Shown here piece after piece: positions 37,172 to 48,112 of a stretch of 64,000 nucleotides of DNA. Each line of letters starts with the position of its first letter. Position 1 is the stretch's first letter. A program made the position numbers and the translations under genes. This stretch comes from Casuarina equisetifolia (taxonomy: Eukaryota; Streptophyta; Magnoliopsida; Fagales; Casuarinaceae): positions 10,831,129 to 10,895,128 of the forward strand of contig CM052355.1 of the NCBI GenBank assembly GCA_028551475.1, written 5' to 3'. The notes under the pieces are model-generated. The model ran no database searches and had not been told where the DNA came from. It saw nothing but the letters and a program-made list of their open reading frames with translations.

Positions 37172-39062
37172 CACCATCTCCAATCCTTTCGTTTTTCTTC
37201 TAGTTTTTTGATAACCGAAGGGTCCTATGGAGGGAGCGCTATATGAATCCGTGCGCTTCTTGTCCAAGTTTGCCTTCGAAAACTATCGGCGAAAGCGGAT
37301 CTCCGAGGCCAATACTGGGGTTATTCGCTCGGTTTATATTTGGATCTAATTTTCCTACACAAATATATACGTACTCTCCTGAACAATTTTGTAGTATTTT
37401 ATCGCATTGAGTTAAGCGAAGGTCCCAGCAGAGAGGTTTGGAAACTATACGATTGAGCCTCCCTAACGCAATTACAATGCCTTCGCAGAGTTGCTTGCCG
37501 GATCGTAGGATGCCCAGAAGTTTCCGTTTCTGGAGCATCTGGAACCCCCGGCTAAATTCCAAACTACTCTCTTACAAAATACTCCGTTAGTCTATTTTAT
37601 CTGTCAGACGAGGCAGAAGATTAAAAGAAGAAATTTCGATATTTTGATCTCGTTATGTGACGATTGAATACTGCTTCTAAAGGTAGAAGCATCGCTGTCA
37701 TATTGTTTCTCCCTTGTTTCCCAGTTTCTGTGACCTTTTGGATTGATGCTGGGGGAAAGCTGGACCCAATTTGTATCGACAAGAGCTGGACCGTGGCACC
37801 AAAACGATATCTGCAAGTGGTTTATCACAGTCGCAAAAATCTGTATCTGACAACCCACTTGGACAGCAAACATGAACAGAAGTGGTTTTGGATCGTAAGG
37901 TTGAGGCATCAAACATAATACTAGCTATAACAAAGAGGCCTATGAAAAATCGTTGAATACGAAAAATGTTAGACAGAAGCACAGGCAAGGCATTTCTTGG
38001 AATAAGACCAGGGCGGATCAACATGAACTGCACAAGCATTTTCTTGCTTTCTCCGTCCTGTTTATTTCTTTACGTAAAATGGATATGCCGGTATATTAAA
38101 TGATGAGCCTTCATCCATTCTGAATTCCCTACAAGATAAGAATTTCTTTCAACCTTAATAACAGCCTTTTTAACAGGCAGCATAAAAAGATTCAGTAAGA
38201 GTTTAGGAGTCGAATTGGATGATTGGTCGCATTTTGTAAGGCAGCAAACAGTGTTTGAACCTTCTCCTATATGCAATCCTCTCGATGCCATAATATAAAC
38301 CTTCCTCTGTATGCTCTCCCCGAATGTCTTCAGACTCCGGTCCATTCTAGCGCGCCAGTCTCTTTAATAAGCTAAATGTGCACTTGTAGGTGATTTCTAC
38401 CTCCTACCTCTTTCTGCTTTCTGCAAATTGGTATTTGACGATGCTACGCAAGCTTAAGAACCACCATCTTGAAGAAGCCGTACACAGATTTCAATGGATA
38501 TCCAGTACACCGAATGCACTGGATGAAGAGTTCAATGATCTTCTCACACTTTCCACATACCGCCGTGTTTCGGGAAAAGGTGCCACAAGCTCTGCATTCC
38601 TTACCAGGTAGGATGCCCATATCTCATCTGATGGAGGAGATGGTTGAACCCAATGCCCTGGTATGCGGCTGCACCAAATTTAACAAAGATTATAAACGAT
38701 TAAAGTGGAAGTACAAACGAAATGCAGAATGAATGGGAAAGCACTAATGGGAAATGAAGCACTAGCAAAGCCAGTAGAAGCATCGTGATGCTAGAATTCG
38801 CGGGAGGGTCCATGACAGTCAGTTTGTTGTGTCTCCTAATTTTATTGAATTAAGCAGCATGTTCCAAAAAGGACAGGCATCCTTACCTTCCTCCTGGTCT
38901 TATATATGCATCCCAGGTTCTTCTCACCTGCAAGCAATGAACCTCATCAGATTTAAACCTGGACAAAATTCAGATGCTATTGCATGCGTGGGCTATCTTT
39001 TACATGGCCATCCTGGGAGCAGTCAATTAGAGTGGCAACCCTCTGCTTACAGAGTGGCCAAA

Positions 39063-39196
39063 ATTGCCACCTGAGATACCAGGCAATCGAGTAAATTGAA
39101 TGCAGTATATGTAGAAACTTGAAGAGTTAATTGCCACCTGAGATACCAGGCAATCGAGTAAATTGAATGCAGTATGTGTAGAAACTTGAAGAATTA
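39063..39196. repeat. recent tandem duplication, 67-bp unit
   Basis: ATTGCCACCTGAGATACCAG begins both copies, at 39063 and 39130. The two 67-bp units differ at very few sites by eye, so the duplication is recent. It lies just beyond the 3' end of the U11/U12-59K gene. Confidence 0.85.
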
Positions 39197-39262
39197 CTAA
39201 TTGTATAACCTCAACAAGCGTGCCTATATCAGTATTGCTGCCATGATAATAATGATAGAACT

Positions 39263-42200
39263 CTAGCGGTAGATTTGCCGCAGATTCGTAAGCTCCCCCA
39301 AATCCTTGTCCTTCTGACCCTCGTTTCCCTCGCCAGCAGTGTCTGTCATGGGGCCTTTATTATTTTCAGTTTCATTTAGTTGGTCAATGGTTTCCTTATT
39401 ATTGCCTCCATCACTGCTTTGAACTTTTGAGTCAGCCCCATGACTCTGGAGGGTTTTCCTAGATTCCTCAGCAGTTGCAATGGCATCCCTAGCAGCATCT
39501 GTGTCAGCTGCAGCAATTGCCTGGCGCTCCTCTTCTTCAACTGCAGCTTGAACTCTCTCAAGAAATTTGTCATCCTCATCGGGAAGAAAATGACCTGCAT
39601 GACTATGCAACCTAGCATAAGTTTGTGCAGTTACTGAATCAAATACATTATCAGTATGGTACAATTAAATCTCACTTAGCATTATCTAAACCAAGTTACC
39701 ACTACAGAATAATATTAAAAAAGTCATGCAAATCATTGTGCTGTGCCCTATCAAAAATTACGAGCATGAAGAGTGGGTCTGTTCAATAATACGACAATAT
39801 TAATCAAACTAATGTCATAGCATTCATCAAAGGGAGGAAAAAAGCATCAGTATCATCTCCTACGTCTGGATGTAAAAAAAAAAGCAAGGTTTTGGTGCAC
39901 AGATGATGAAGCATACAGTACTCAAAATTTGCTATTAGATTCACCTATGATGTTGAGATTCTCACAATTTGTGAGGGCCAGGAACAATTCATGTTTTACT
40001 TAGTGTGTGAAATTTCTTCCTCCGTGGTTACAGGCAATCTGATATCAAACTCAATAGATATACATTTTTTAAGCTAAAGAAGAAAAAGAAAAAAGAAAAG
40101 GTACAACTGAGACAAACTAAGAAGAACAAGAATCAAAGGAAAGCAGACCTTGTTTCTTCAATTTTTGGATCCTAACGGAACGCAACTCCTGCAATTTCTC
40201 CACAATTAACACCTGCTCAAGCTGAAAACAAGACATGGTGTCAGGCAGAGATAGATCAGCAACAAAAATTACATAATGGGAAATTTCAATTGGCCCTGAC
40301 GCTGGATGACAGTTAGGGTTGAGGTCCTCTATATGTCCAATAAACCAAAGTACACTTTTAATCACATTAGATCATTGGTATCCAGGCAAGGTCTCTCACA
40401 TGAAAAGAGTACCATAAATTGTGTATTTTCTTTCCCCGGAGACATGACAATGGCACTAGCGGAAAACACATAAAATAGCATCTCATTATCAAATGAACTC
40501 ATATCAATACATGTGACCAGACGAAACAGAGACCAAAACAGTAGGAGAGAACATGTTGCAAAAAAACCAAAAGAGGATATGAAGCGAACTGCTCCACGGC
40601 CACCCAACTTGGTGGTGGACAGGGTGGACATTGGACATGTGGTGGAGAGACCAACTGCTGAAAAGGGGTGGCAACTACCTTGTTTCATTTTTCTTATAGC
40701 GTGACCAATCTCAAAGAGGTAAATGTGTATTTCACAATATTTTTATAGGATAGGATAATGAGATAAATTTTCTCACAAATATTTTTTTTTTGAATTTTTT
40801 TTCACGTGTTTTGTGCATTTGTATTCATTTTTCAATTGAGTGCTAGTAGTAAAAATCACACCCAAAGACTTTTTTTATTTATTAAAATGTGAAAAGTGTT
40901 TTCCATTGTCTAAAAGAACATGCTATGCCAAAGTATACTTTATCTGCAGCAAAGACTAATTGCTGCATGAGTATGTAAGAGGCAGTAAGAGAAAAGCAAA
41001 TCATAATGTCAGAAAATTTGATCATAGACTTGAACTCAGGAAAGGCAGAACATTGGAATAGGAAATGAATGAGCTGATTCAACATAGTAAGATGAAGTGT
41101 TCTTAAAGAGGGAACAAAATGAAAAAGAAAAGAAAAAGAAGAAAGCACTAGTAGACATATTTTCAGACACAACACATGGGAACTCTTACATGGTCCATAT
41201 GCACTACAAACTTGGTATTGAATAAGTGTTACAGCATCCTACCGGAATGATTCTAAAGAAAATCTTAGATGGGATGTACAACCAATACTGACCTCCAATT
41301 CTAGTTTCTTTCTCTCCTCTTTTGCTTTAAGTTTCGCAACTTCCTTCATCTTCTCTACCTGAAAAACCAAATGCCGGAGTCAGTAAGGAAAAATTATTGC
41401 GCCTGCATGTACATGCACATCGCAACTACCACTGGTAATCAACACAATGACCGAAAGCAAAAAAGCAAAGAAAACAGTTGTGGACATATCAGTGTCCATG
41501 GTTGACAATGGAGGACCAAACAACCTGTTAAAGTAAATCCTTAACAGCAGTTCTGGGAAGAACAATAATTAGATAAATTTAAAACCCAAAACAATTTGCA
41601 ACAAAACATAGATAATTTTCAATGTGCACTTCTTAGAATCTTATGTTTTGACAATTAATATGCTCCCTGTATTTATTTAATTGTTCAAAAGAAATAGATA
41701 ATATATCTTCAGAATACCAATTATATAATATATTTCATAATTGCCCATAAGCGTACTATTTAAGGAAAATAGGTGTGTACTCCTGAATTTGAAAATAAAC
41801 CCATAAGTTTCCTCCCTTGCAATTAAGTATAGACTTTGATCTCAATTGACAGGGAGTTTAAACCCACATGTAAGAGAAAATATCAAAATATTAATTCAAT
41901 TAATAAACACATCATTTCATCTTAACCTTACCTTTTGATATAATAGGCAATAACTTGAGACTAGCATACAAAGAGCATAACTTCGAATCCTATAAGAAAT
42001 GAATTTGCTTAACGAAAAACATTCCGTATTGTTTTGAGAAGAAAAGGAAGCTCAAGACAGCTTCTGTTCTTGCTACCAGATCCAGATTATTTGCGGTAAC
42101 TTGTGGCAACATATGAATCAAGCAACGAAAAAGTTGCAGCACAAGTCTAGTTTTCTAAGCTTTTAGGGACAATATCTCTTGCTAAGCATGATCATACATC

Positions 42201-43418
42201 TAATTTCACTCCCTTTATTGGTGTCTGTATAGCCCGCAGCCTGTGCTTCAGAACAATCAGTCATTTAAATTTCCATATTGTTCCTACTTTGTTTCATATA
42301 TCAGAATAATATATGACTTCTGTCCTCAACTCCACATGAACCGACACAACACTTGGAAAACTCACTGCAAGATTTGAGCTACAGACTTTTAAGAAAAGAT
42401 TCTACAGCCACAGCTACATAAACTGATTTCGCACTATATATACCAGGAAAAAAATATATTTAGTTACAAGATCATGGAAATCAATTTCAAGTTCTTAGCA
42501 CCTACAGTACTAACAAAAGCAAATAGTGGCTTAAAAGTGCAGCCTAATTTGTAAGTATGCAATACCTTGCGTTTTGCAATATCCTTGGCAATCTCCCTAG
42601 CTCTCCATTCATCAGCTTCTCGATCTGCTTGTACAAATCGTTCCTGATCCTAATTGTTACAACAATGAAAGCATAGAAACAAAATAAGCATTTATACTAC
42701 ATGTGTCCAAAAGTACAGAAGGGGCGGCAAGGACATCATAAACAATCCAAAAAAAAAAAAAAAACACCTTTGCACGCATTTCTGCGATGCGCTTCCTCTT
42801 TCTTTTCCTCCAAAGTTTATTTCGTTTATACTTCCGCATTTTGTTAGACAATCTAACTGCAGCAGACTTTTCCTCCCACGGAGTCCTTTCATCTGAGATC
42901 ACCCTAAACGGTTCAAGCTGAGCTCTTAATTTCGACATCAAGGCATTCGCAGCTTCAACTGAAAAAGACTCTTGGGATTCCACACTAACCCCCTTATCTT
43001 CCAATTTTTTTTTGAATTCATCAACCAGAATTCCATTGGAGTCACAATCCTCATCTTCCACACAGCCTTTACTATCTTTGATCATTAACAACATCTCTAG
43101 CTCTTTCTCCCTATTAAGAATAGGGATTCAATTATCATAAATAGTTTCTATTTGCAGCAATGTGGGGTTTGGATTGCAAAAATAAAAAAATAAAAATTGC
43201 TAATAAATCCGCACGTTAACAATTTTACAGCGGAATGAAGGAATTTGAAATTGGGATTGAACATACATTGCTTGTGCGAGATCAAGAGTACTTTGTAGCT
43301 CTCTAAGCCGGTCCTGCACATTCTTAGTCTCCCAAAAGGCACTCGTCATTGGCGGATTAGGCGGTAGCATCGGAAACCACGGCGGTGGTGCCGTGGACTG
43401 GAATGGAACGGGATTCAT
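39263..43418 (-). CDS. U11/U12-59K: U11/U12 snRNP 59K (PDCD7-like) protein
   Basis: Six minus-strand exons, 43418-43267, 43110-42768, 42649-42566, 41358-41293, 40221-40149 and 39594-39263, all GT-AG and in phase, give 349 residues. The N terminus is Pro-rich (MNPVPFQSTAPPPWFPMLPP), residues about 30-50 are helical (VQDRLRELQSTLDLAQAM), and a very basic block KMRKYKRNKLWRKRKRKR lies around 145-160. Residues about 166-240 form a long charged helix. The conserved end GHFLPDEDDKFLERVQAAVE (240-259) and ATAEESRKT match the PDCD7/59K family. This protein belongs to the U11/U12 di-snRNP that recognises U12-type introns; in human it contacts the 65K protein. Nuclear location is expected. All its own introns look U2-type. 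Introns 3 and 4 exceed 1 kb. Confidence 0.85.
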
Positions 43419-43420
43419 AG

Positions 43421-43529
43421 CTATGAAAAAGAAAAAAAGTATGAGTAACTTATACTATCTAAAAGGAAATTTTTTATAGCTTTGTTAGTAGGGTATTATT
43501 GCTGATTAATGAGAGCAAATAGAACGTAC
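43421..43529 (-). other. probable 5'-leader intron of the U11/U12-59K gene
   Basis: On the minus strand a donor GTACGTTC (from 43529) and an acceptor after a pyrimidine-rich run ending TTTTTCATAG (43421) bracket 109 bp, leaving CT just before the start codon at 43418. Inferred from splice-site shape only. Confidence 0.45.
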
Positions 43530-43718
43530 CGTATGAAATTGAGGTCGGAAAAAGTGTTATATTAGCTACTCATATTGTTTCAACTCCATCGCTTCGTTTG
43601 GCGACGAAGAAAACAACGGAGAGGCGCAGGGATTAAACATTTGTTCAGTTTCTTCGCGACCATAGTTCCTAAATCATGTCCTCGATGAGACAGAAACAGG
43701 GAAATGAAATCCCAGAGA

Positions 43719-43727
43719 AAACCCTAA
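43719..43727 (+). promoter_or_regulatory. telo-box upstream of U11/U12-59K
   Basis: AAACCCTAA, the plant telo-box, lies about 300 bp upstream of the 59K start codon. It is common in promoters of ribosomal and RNA-processing genes active in dividing cells, often near the transcription start. A role here is inferred. Confidence 0.35.
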
Positions 43728-43810
43728 CGCGCGGAAAGTTTACCGGGAGGGCGATGATAAACGAAATAAAAATTAGAATTAATCTTAATCTTGCTCCTCA
43801 CTAACAAACG

Positions 43811-43867
43811 GTCAGGATGGCCAAGTGGTCTAAGGCGCCAGACTCAAGTTCTGGTATACTTCTGACA
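43811..43867 (+). pseudogene. T-armless tRNA-Leu(CAA) remnant
   Basis: A 57-nt sequence with a full acceptor stem (GTCAGGA with TTCTGAC, discriminator A), a D arm with the A box (TGGCCAAGTGG) and an anticodon stem-loop CCAGA-CTCAAGT-TCTGG with CAA at 43845-43847. Only TATAC replaces the variable arm and the whole T arm, so the internal Pol III B box is gone. A T-run follows at about 43875. It most likely arose from a tRNA-Leu(CAA) gene by a roughly 27-nt internal deletion. Confidence 0.85.
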
Positions 43868-44941
43868 TTTACAACATTTTTTTCCCTAAATTATTCAGAC
43901 ATGCATTTTTACATGCACGTTAAATGTTTTGCTGGGAGGTTTTTAGAACAAAATTCCTAATTAATATTTGAATATTTGATAAACATGAATTAATGTCTAG
44001 AGATCATAGTTCTGATATGTAGAAAATCCTGACATTTGGATTTGTGTGCCAAATTGTATGCGACTTTGGTTGCTATTTGGTAAGGTTCTTTGTCAGACTT
44101 TTAGTCGAACAAGTTGCTCTCTAATAATGCAAAAAACTTGTTGTATTGCGGGAATAAATTATTTAGAATGTTTTGTACATAGATGCTATTTCATCATATA
44201 TATATATATATATTATAAGAACCCACATGAAACCTAGGTATATTCTAGACAAGCATTTTTTGTAAATGAATTTTCCAGAAAGGGGATTGGACCCACTGAG
44301 TAGGTTTGAGTTTAACAAACCCACTTGGAGGCAGAAAACTATGACAAGAGAACAAAGAGGAAAAACAAAACCATTCGGCTCGAGGGCTCCACAGAAAAGG
44401 AAGCCGTATATCTCAGCCTTTCATTCTTTTCATTCTTTTGTGCCCCCATCGTGTTTGCAAAATTTTCTGCTCCTCCACTTTTTCCCCTTCTTTATTGTGG
44501 TCAAAAGAGTATAACCTTTGTTAAATCTCATATAAAAATATAAACATATTTCTTTACTCACTACGTTAAAAGTTTAAGTTAAATCACAGTAACCAGATGC
44601 ATATAATTCTCGACTCATGGATGCACCTAGAGACCATGCTATACAATAACTCACGCCCGGCCGTGCAAATACAAACACATAAAGCATAAAAGGTAATGAA
44701 ATAATCTTCTTTTAACAAGACGAAGAAGACAACAACTAGTATGCGTCTATATGTACCTCCCACCGATTAAGGAGACGAAGGGCATCTATTTTGTAGGCTT
44801 TTTTCTATCTATGAAGCTTACGTTACTTTACTAGGCAAAAACTGACAGCAGACAAAGAAAGAGGCCAGTGAAATAGGACAAAGAAAAAGCTGTGGTTCAT
44901 CTCCTTCCATGTAGAAGTCCTCTTTCTTCTTCGCAAGAGAA
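43868..44941. other. intergenic DNA
   Basis: AT-rich, with a short TA-run near 44199-44212. No gene recognised. The part from about 44818 is the likely 3' region of the MAKR6-like gene. Confidence 0.45.
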
Positions 44942-45678
44942 TCATATCTCTGAAAATTAGAAGTAGAAGAAGAACAGGGAGCAAAAAGTTCAGTGAGTAA
45001 TAAGGTTACGTTTTTAAGGAGGCCAAACTGAATAGAAATAATCAACAAACCTATTGATCTTTTGCAATGAAGAATCGCCTCAGAAATTGCGCCCTCCATT
45101 TCACTGCAATGACCTGTTGAATAAACTGTACTTCGTTGCGGAGGTGCTAGAGTTGACTTGCTCCGTCTCCTAACTCCCGACATTCTCTTGTCAATATCTG
45201 CATCTCCGGCACGGTTTCTTGCGTCCTCTATTGCGCGGCAAAAAGGCCTGAGATATCCAAAACACTTACGCAGCATTCGCTCTGATGGTTTTATCCATCT
45301 TCGAAGAGAATGATAGTTATCTTGATCCACTCGAGTAGCTGTTCCAGAAGAGGATGGAGAGACAGGCATGGGAGGATTGTTGTTTGAGGCATTCGACAGT
45401 TGCATCGTTGATGTGTCGACAACTACGGGTTTAATGACGCCGTCGGAGAACAGGTCCTCAGCATGAGCCACCGGAAGAGTTGGGGATGTGGGAATTTCGA
45501 AATCGAAGTCCTGGGCTTGTTTCGACTCTCTCTTGGCGTTTATCACCTCCTCGTCAAACACTTTCGAGGTGACTTCAAGTGATGCTCTTACTTGCCCGTC
45601 GAGTCCATCCAAACCAGGTCTTACGTTTGATAACCAGCTGTATGAAAAACTTTCAGTCGCTAAAGGTGAGACGTCCAT
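44942..45678 (-). CDS. MAKR6: MAKR6-like membrane-associated kinase regulator
   Basis: The protein starts MDVSPLATESFSYSWL at 45678, the family's conserved N terminus. Further landmarks are FDFEIPTSPTLPVAHAEDLF (about residues 60-80), a Ser-rich linker, SLRRWIKPSERMLRKCFGYL, a basic membrane-hook-like KRMSGVRRRSKS and the conserved tail ISEAILHCKRSI. MAKR/BKI1 proteins bind the plasma membrane through a basic patch and act in receptor-kinase signalling. The gene model splits: a GT at 45050 and an acceptor at 44950 give exons 45678-45051 and 44949-44942 and a 211-residue protein ending CKRSIEI. Unspliced, the frame stays open to 44818 with a hydrophobic tail. I prefer the spliced form because the unspliced tail is unlike the family. 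TATATAAG at 45739-45746 is a well-placed TATA box. Confidence 0.78.
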
Positions 45679-45738
45679 GGTCTTTAGCAACTACATATGC
45701 AAAAGAATAAAGAATAAAGAATAAAGAACAAAGAAGAC

Positions 45739-45746
45739 CTTATATA
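45739..45746 (-). promoter_or_regulatory. TATA box of the MAKR6-like gene
   Basis: The minus strand reads GTATATAAG about 60 bp upstream of the start codon. Confidence 0.55.
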
Positions 45747-45780
45747 CTCCATGCCGAGAACAATAACCTCACATTTAGGA

Positions 45781-45953
45781 TTTTTAAAAAAAAGTTAACT
45801 CATTATCTAACTTTAAATTTTTAATTATTGAATTGTGTTTAAATAAAAAAAAAGTTAACTCATTATCTAACTTTAAATTTTTAATATTGAATTATGTTTA
45901 AATAAAAAAAATTTAACTCATTATCTAACTTTAAATTTTTAATATGATATCAA
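45781..45953. repeat. three tandem copies of a 58-60 bp AT-rich unit
   Basis: Each unit carries AACTCATTATCTAACTTTAA at about 45797, 45857 and 45914, followed by ATTTTTAAT and TTGAATT..GTTTAAATA. The third copy decays after TTAATAT. It lies directly upstream of the MAKR6-like TATA box. Confidence 0.85.
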
Positions 45954-48112
45954 AATTTAAATTAATTTATTTCAATTATTCATTCAACTTTATATTCTTT
46001 AAATATGTTTAATAACGAAAGAACCATCCATTCAAGTTTATTCAACCTTAATTTAATATAAGCCTTGAATGCCGACAGGTGCACACAAGTTCTAAGCGAC
46101 CAATACCCTGACAGACCAAGGACAACAAGCAAGGTCTTTTCACATGTCACCCTGTCAATTCAAGAAGAATATGAGTCGTCCTTATTGAGACTCATTCGTA
46201 TATCTTTCGAGAAATATACATTCTCCTTTTGCTTTTCCCCTGTAAAGCAGTCTCTTTCTCTCACGTAATCTTAAAAAGTGTGCTTTGACATTCCAGCTTC
46301 TTCGAAGGCGACGAAGCACGAAACAAGAGTCCCTTGCTCTCTTTATGTTAAAAGTATTTGATTTTAGATTGGGCGTTTAAGATGCTTTAGAGATTTTTCT
46401 AGATGGTGCTTCAGAGTTCATGTTAGACTTTTAGAACTTTTCATCTATATCTTAGATTTGGACTTAATCCTTGAACTATTAATCGTGTCAGTTTTCATGA
46501 TTTAGACATGCTCCAATGAATGTGTGTAAGGTGTGACGGTTTTGTCAAGTGTCTTATCAATTATAACTTTTGTTCCAATAATAATGTTTGAGGTTCTAAA
46601 CATTATTCTTATCTTATTGACAAATGTCAACATCGTGCAAAGATTTTCTTTATTTTTTTGTCCGTCTGTCTTTGTTTGTTAACGGGACATGTTGGGAGAC
46701 ATTACGGTTCAGTAGTCAGGGAAGATTCTTCTCGCCAGCAGCCCTAAGCGAACGGGACGTGTTAGAAGACGCCTCATCCCTCTCCATGTATGTCTTCTTG
46801 TGGCTTTAACATCATAGGTCGATAGTGCAATGGCACGTTTAAAGAAAAGAAGCAGTGAACCCCCACATCAGAATTTGCCATTTGATTAGTGTTGGCCACT
46901 TGGTACCCCGTTCCTTTCACATCACCAAGTATTTAATAATTCTGCTGCGCGTCAGATATTCATATGTTTATCACCCAACCCTAGCTTCCGCATTCACTAA
47001 TGGAACTGAAAATTTGTGGGTTCGGAGATTCCATGGTTAGGAAAGAGTAGGAGTTCTTTTCATCCAATACTTCAATGGTAAATCTCCAAAACTATTCATT
47101 TGCCGAAAAAGGAAAAGGAGGAGAAATTAGTTGAGAGGGGTCCCTAGCTGGTCCGATGTAGATACTGTGCTGTTTCGTTGGCAACAACCAGGAGGAAATG
47201 GAAACTGATCTAAAGCCAAACCGTCGCCATGGATGCTTGAAAGCAGAGTGTTTTGGCCGAAAAGACCCCACATCCTCGTAAATGCACAAACCTTTGCGTG
47301 TTAAAACATTCTTTGGTACAAAACAATGATTGTAATGCCTGGAATTCTTGAGAAACTATTTGATATGGAATTCCCTCCAGTTCAAAATAGATGTCCTTGC
47401 CTGTAATTGTACGATATCACCAAATCTTGTGAGAACAAGACAAAAGGGTAGTGTTGCGAGACTATGTTGTTAGTGTTGTACACTTAGCCAACCTGTACAA
47501 CACTAACAAAGATATAGGATGAAGTTCTCTAATTGTTGCTCTATTTCTTCTCAATCTTGGATGCAACTTAAATATATCAAGTAATTGTGCTACACCATAA
47601 TAAAGATATACGATATAAGCTTATAGCATATAGGATAAAACACATATGCCTTGCTACAAGTGGTTGTCCGTAAAATGTATAAAGCATACTAATGCACAAA
47701 TCTACCCAGATTATAACGATTCTCTATTCAAACCAGAAATTGTTAAGGATTGGAGTTAATGTGGCATACTAGCTCAAAATGAGGAAACTGTAATGTTCCC
47801 CATGCCTACTTAAGAATATAGCACGCACCCACGTTACCAGGCATGTAGTGAATTGTGATGCTACCAAAGAGGGTAGCATACTACCATGATGTCCCCACCA
47901 ATGGAATCATGCACGGTGATCGAATAGATGGTTAATTTCCATTTGCTTTAATTTTTTGTATTTTGCAAGTATAAATAGAGCATAGGGTATTCATATGTTG
48001 TACAAAGGCAAATAGTTTTTCCAATTGTGTTTTGTGTAACTTTGATCCCAGTTAATGAAAGCTATGGCAACATTTTCATTGAAGAATGTGTTCACTCCAT
48101 TGGTTCTTTTCA
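45954..48112. other. intergenic DNA ending in a probable old LTR
   Basis: No gene recognised. Two similar blocks (AACGGGACATGTTGGGAGAC near 46681 and AACGGGACGTGTTAGAAGAC near 46752) are spaced about 71 bp apart. A perfect hairpin is listed separately. The right part, ending in CA at 48112 beside a primer-site-like sequence, is probably the 5' LTR of the Copia relic; its left edge is not defined. Confidence 0.4.
47467..47509. repeat. perfect 16-bp inverted repeat (hairpin)
   Basis: TTGTTAGTGTTGTACA at 47467-47482 is exactly repeated in inverse at 47494-47509 (TGTACAACACTAACAA), leaving an 11-nt loop. It sits in the probable LTR region of the old Copia relic. Confidence 0.9.

Larger units (their letters stand above)
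35530..39262. other. intergenic DNA, no confident protein gene
   Basis: AT-rich from 35740 to 36760, then more balanced sequence to 39200 with short frames on both strands (36767-37009, 37239-38039 minus, 38390-39074 plus) lacking recognisable domains. A possible box C/D snoRNA and a tandem duplication are listed separately. The stretch at 36900-39200 could be an unrecognised noncoding transcript or decayed gene. Confidence 0.4.

Noticed and set aside
36767-39074. Protein-coding gene between golgin and 59K
   Set aside because: Short frames on both strands do not join into a plausible exon chain and resemble no family I recognise.
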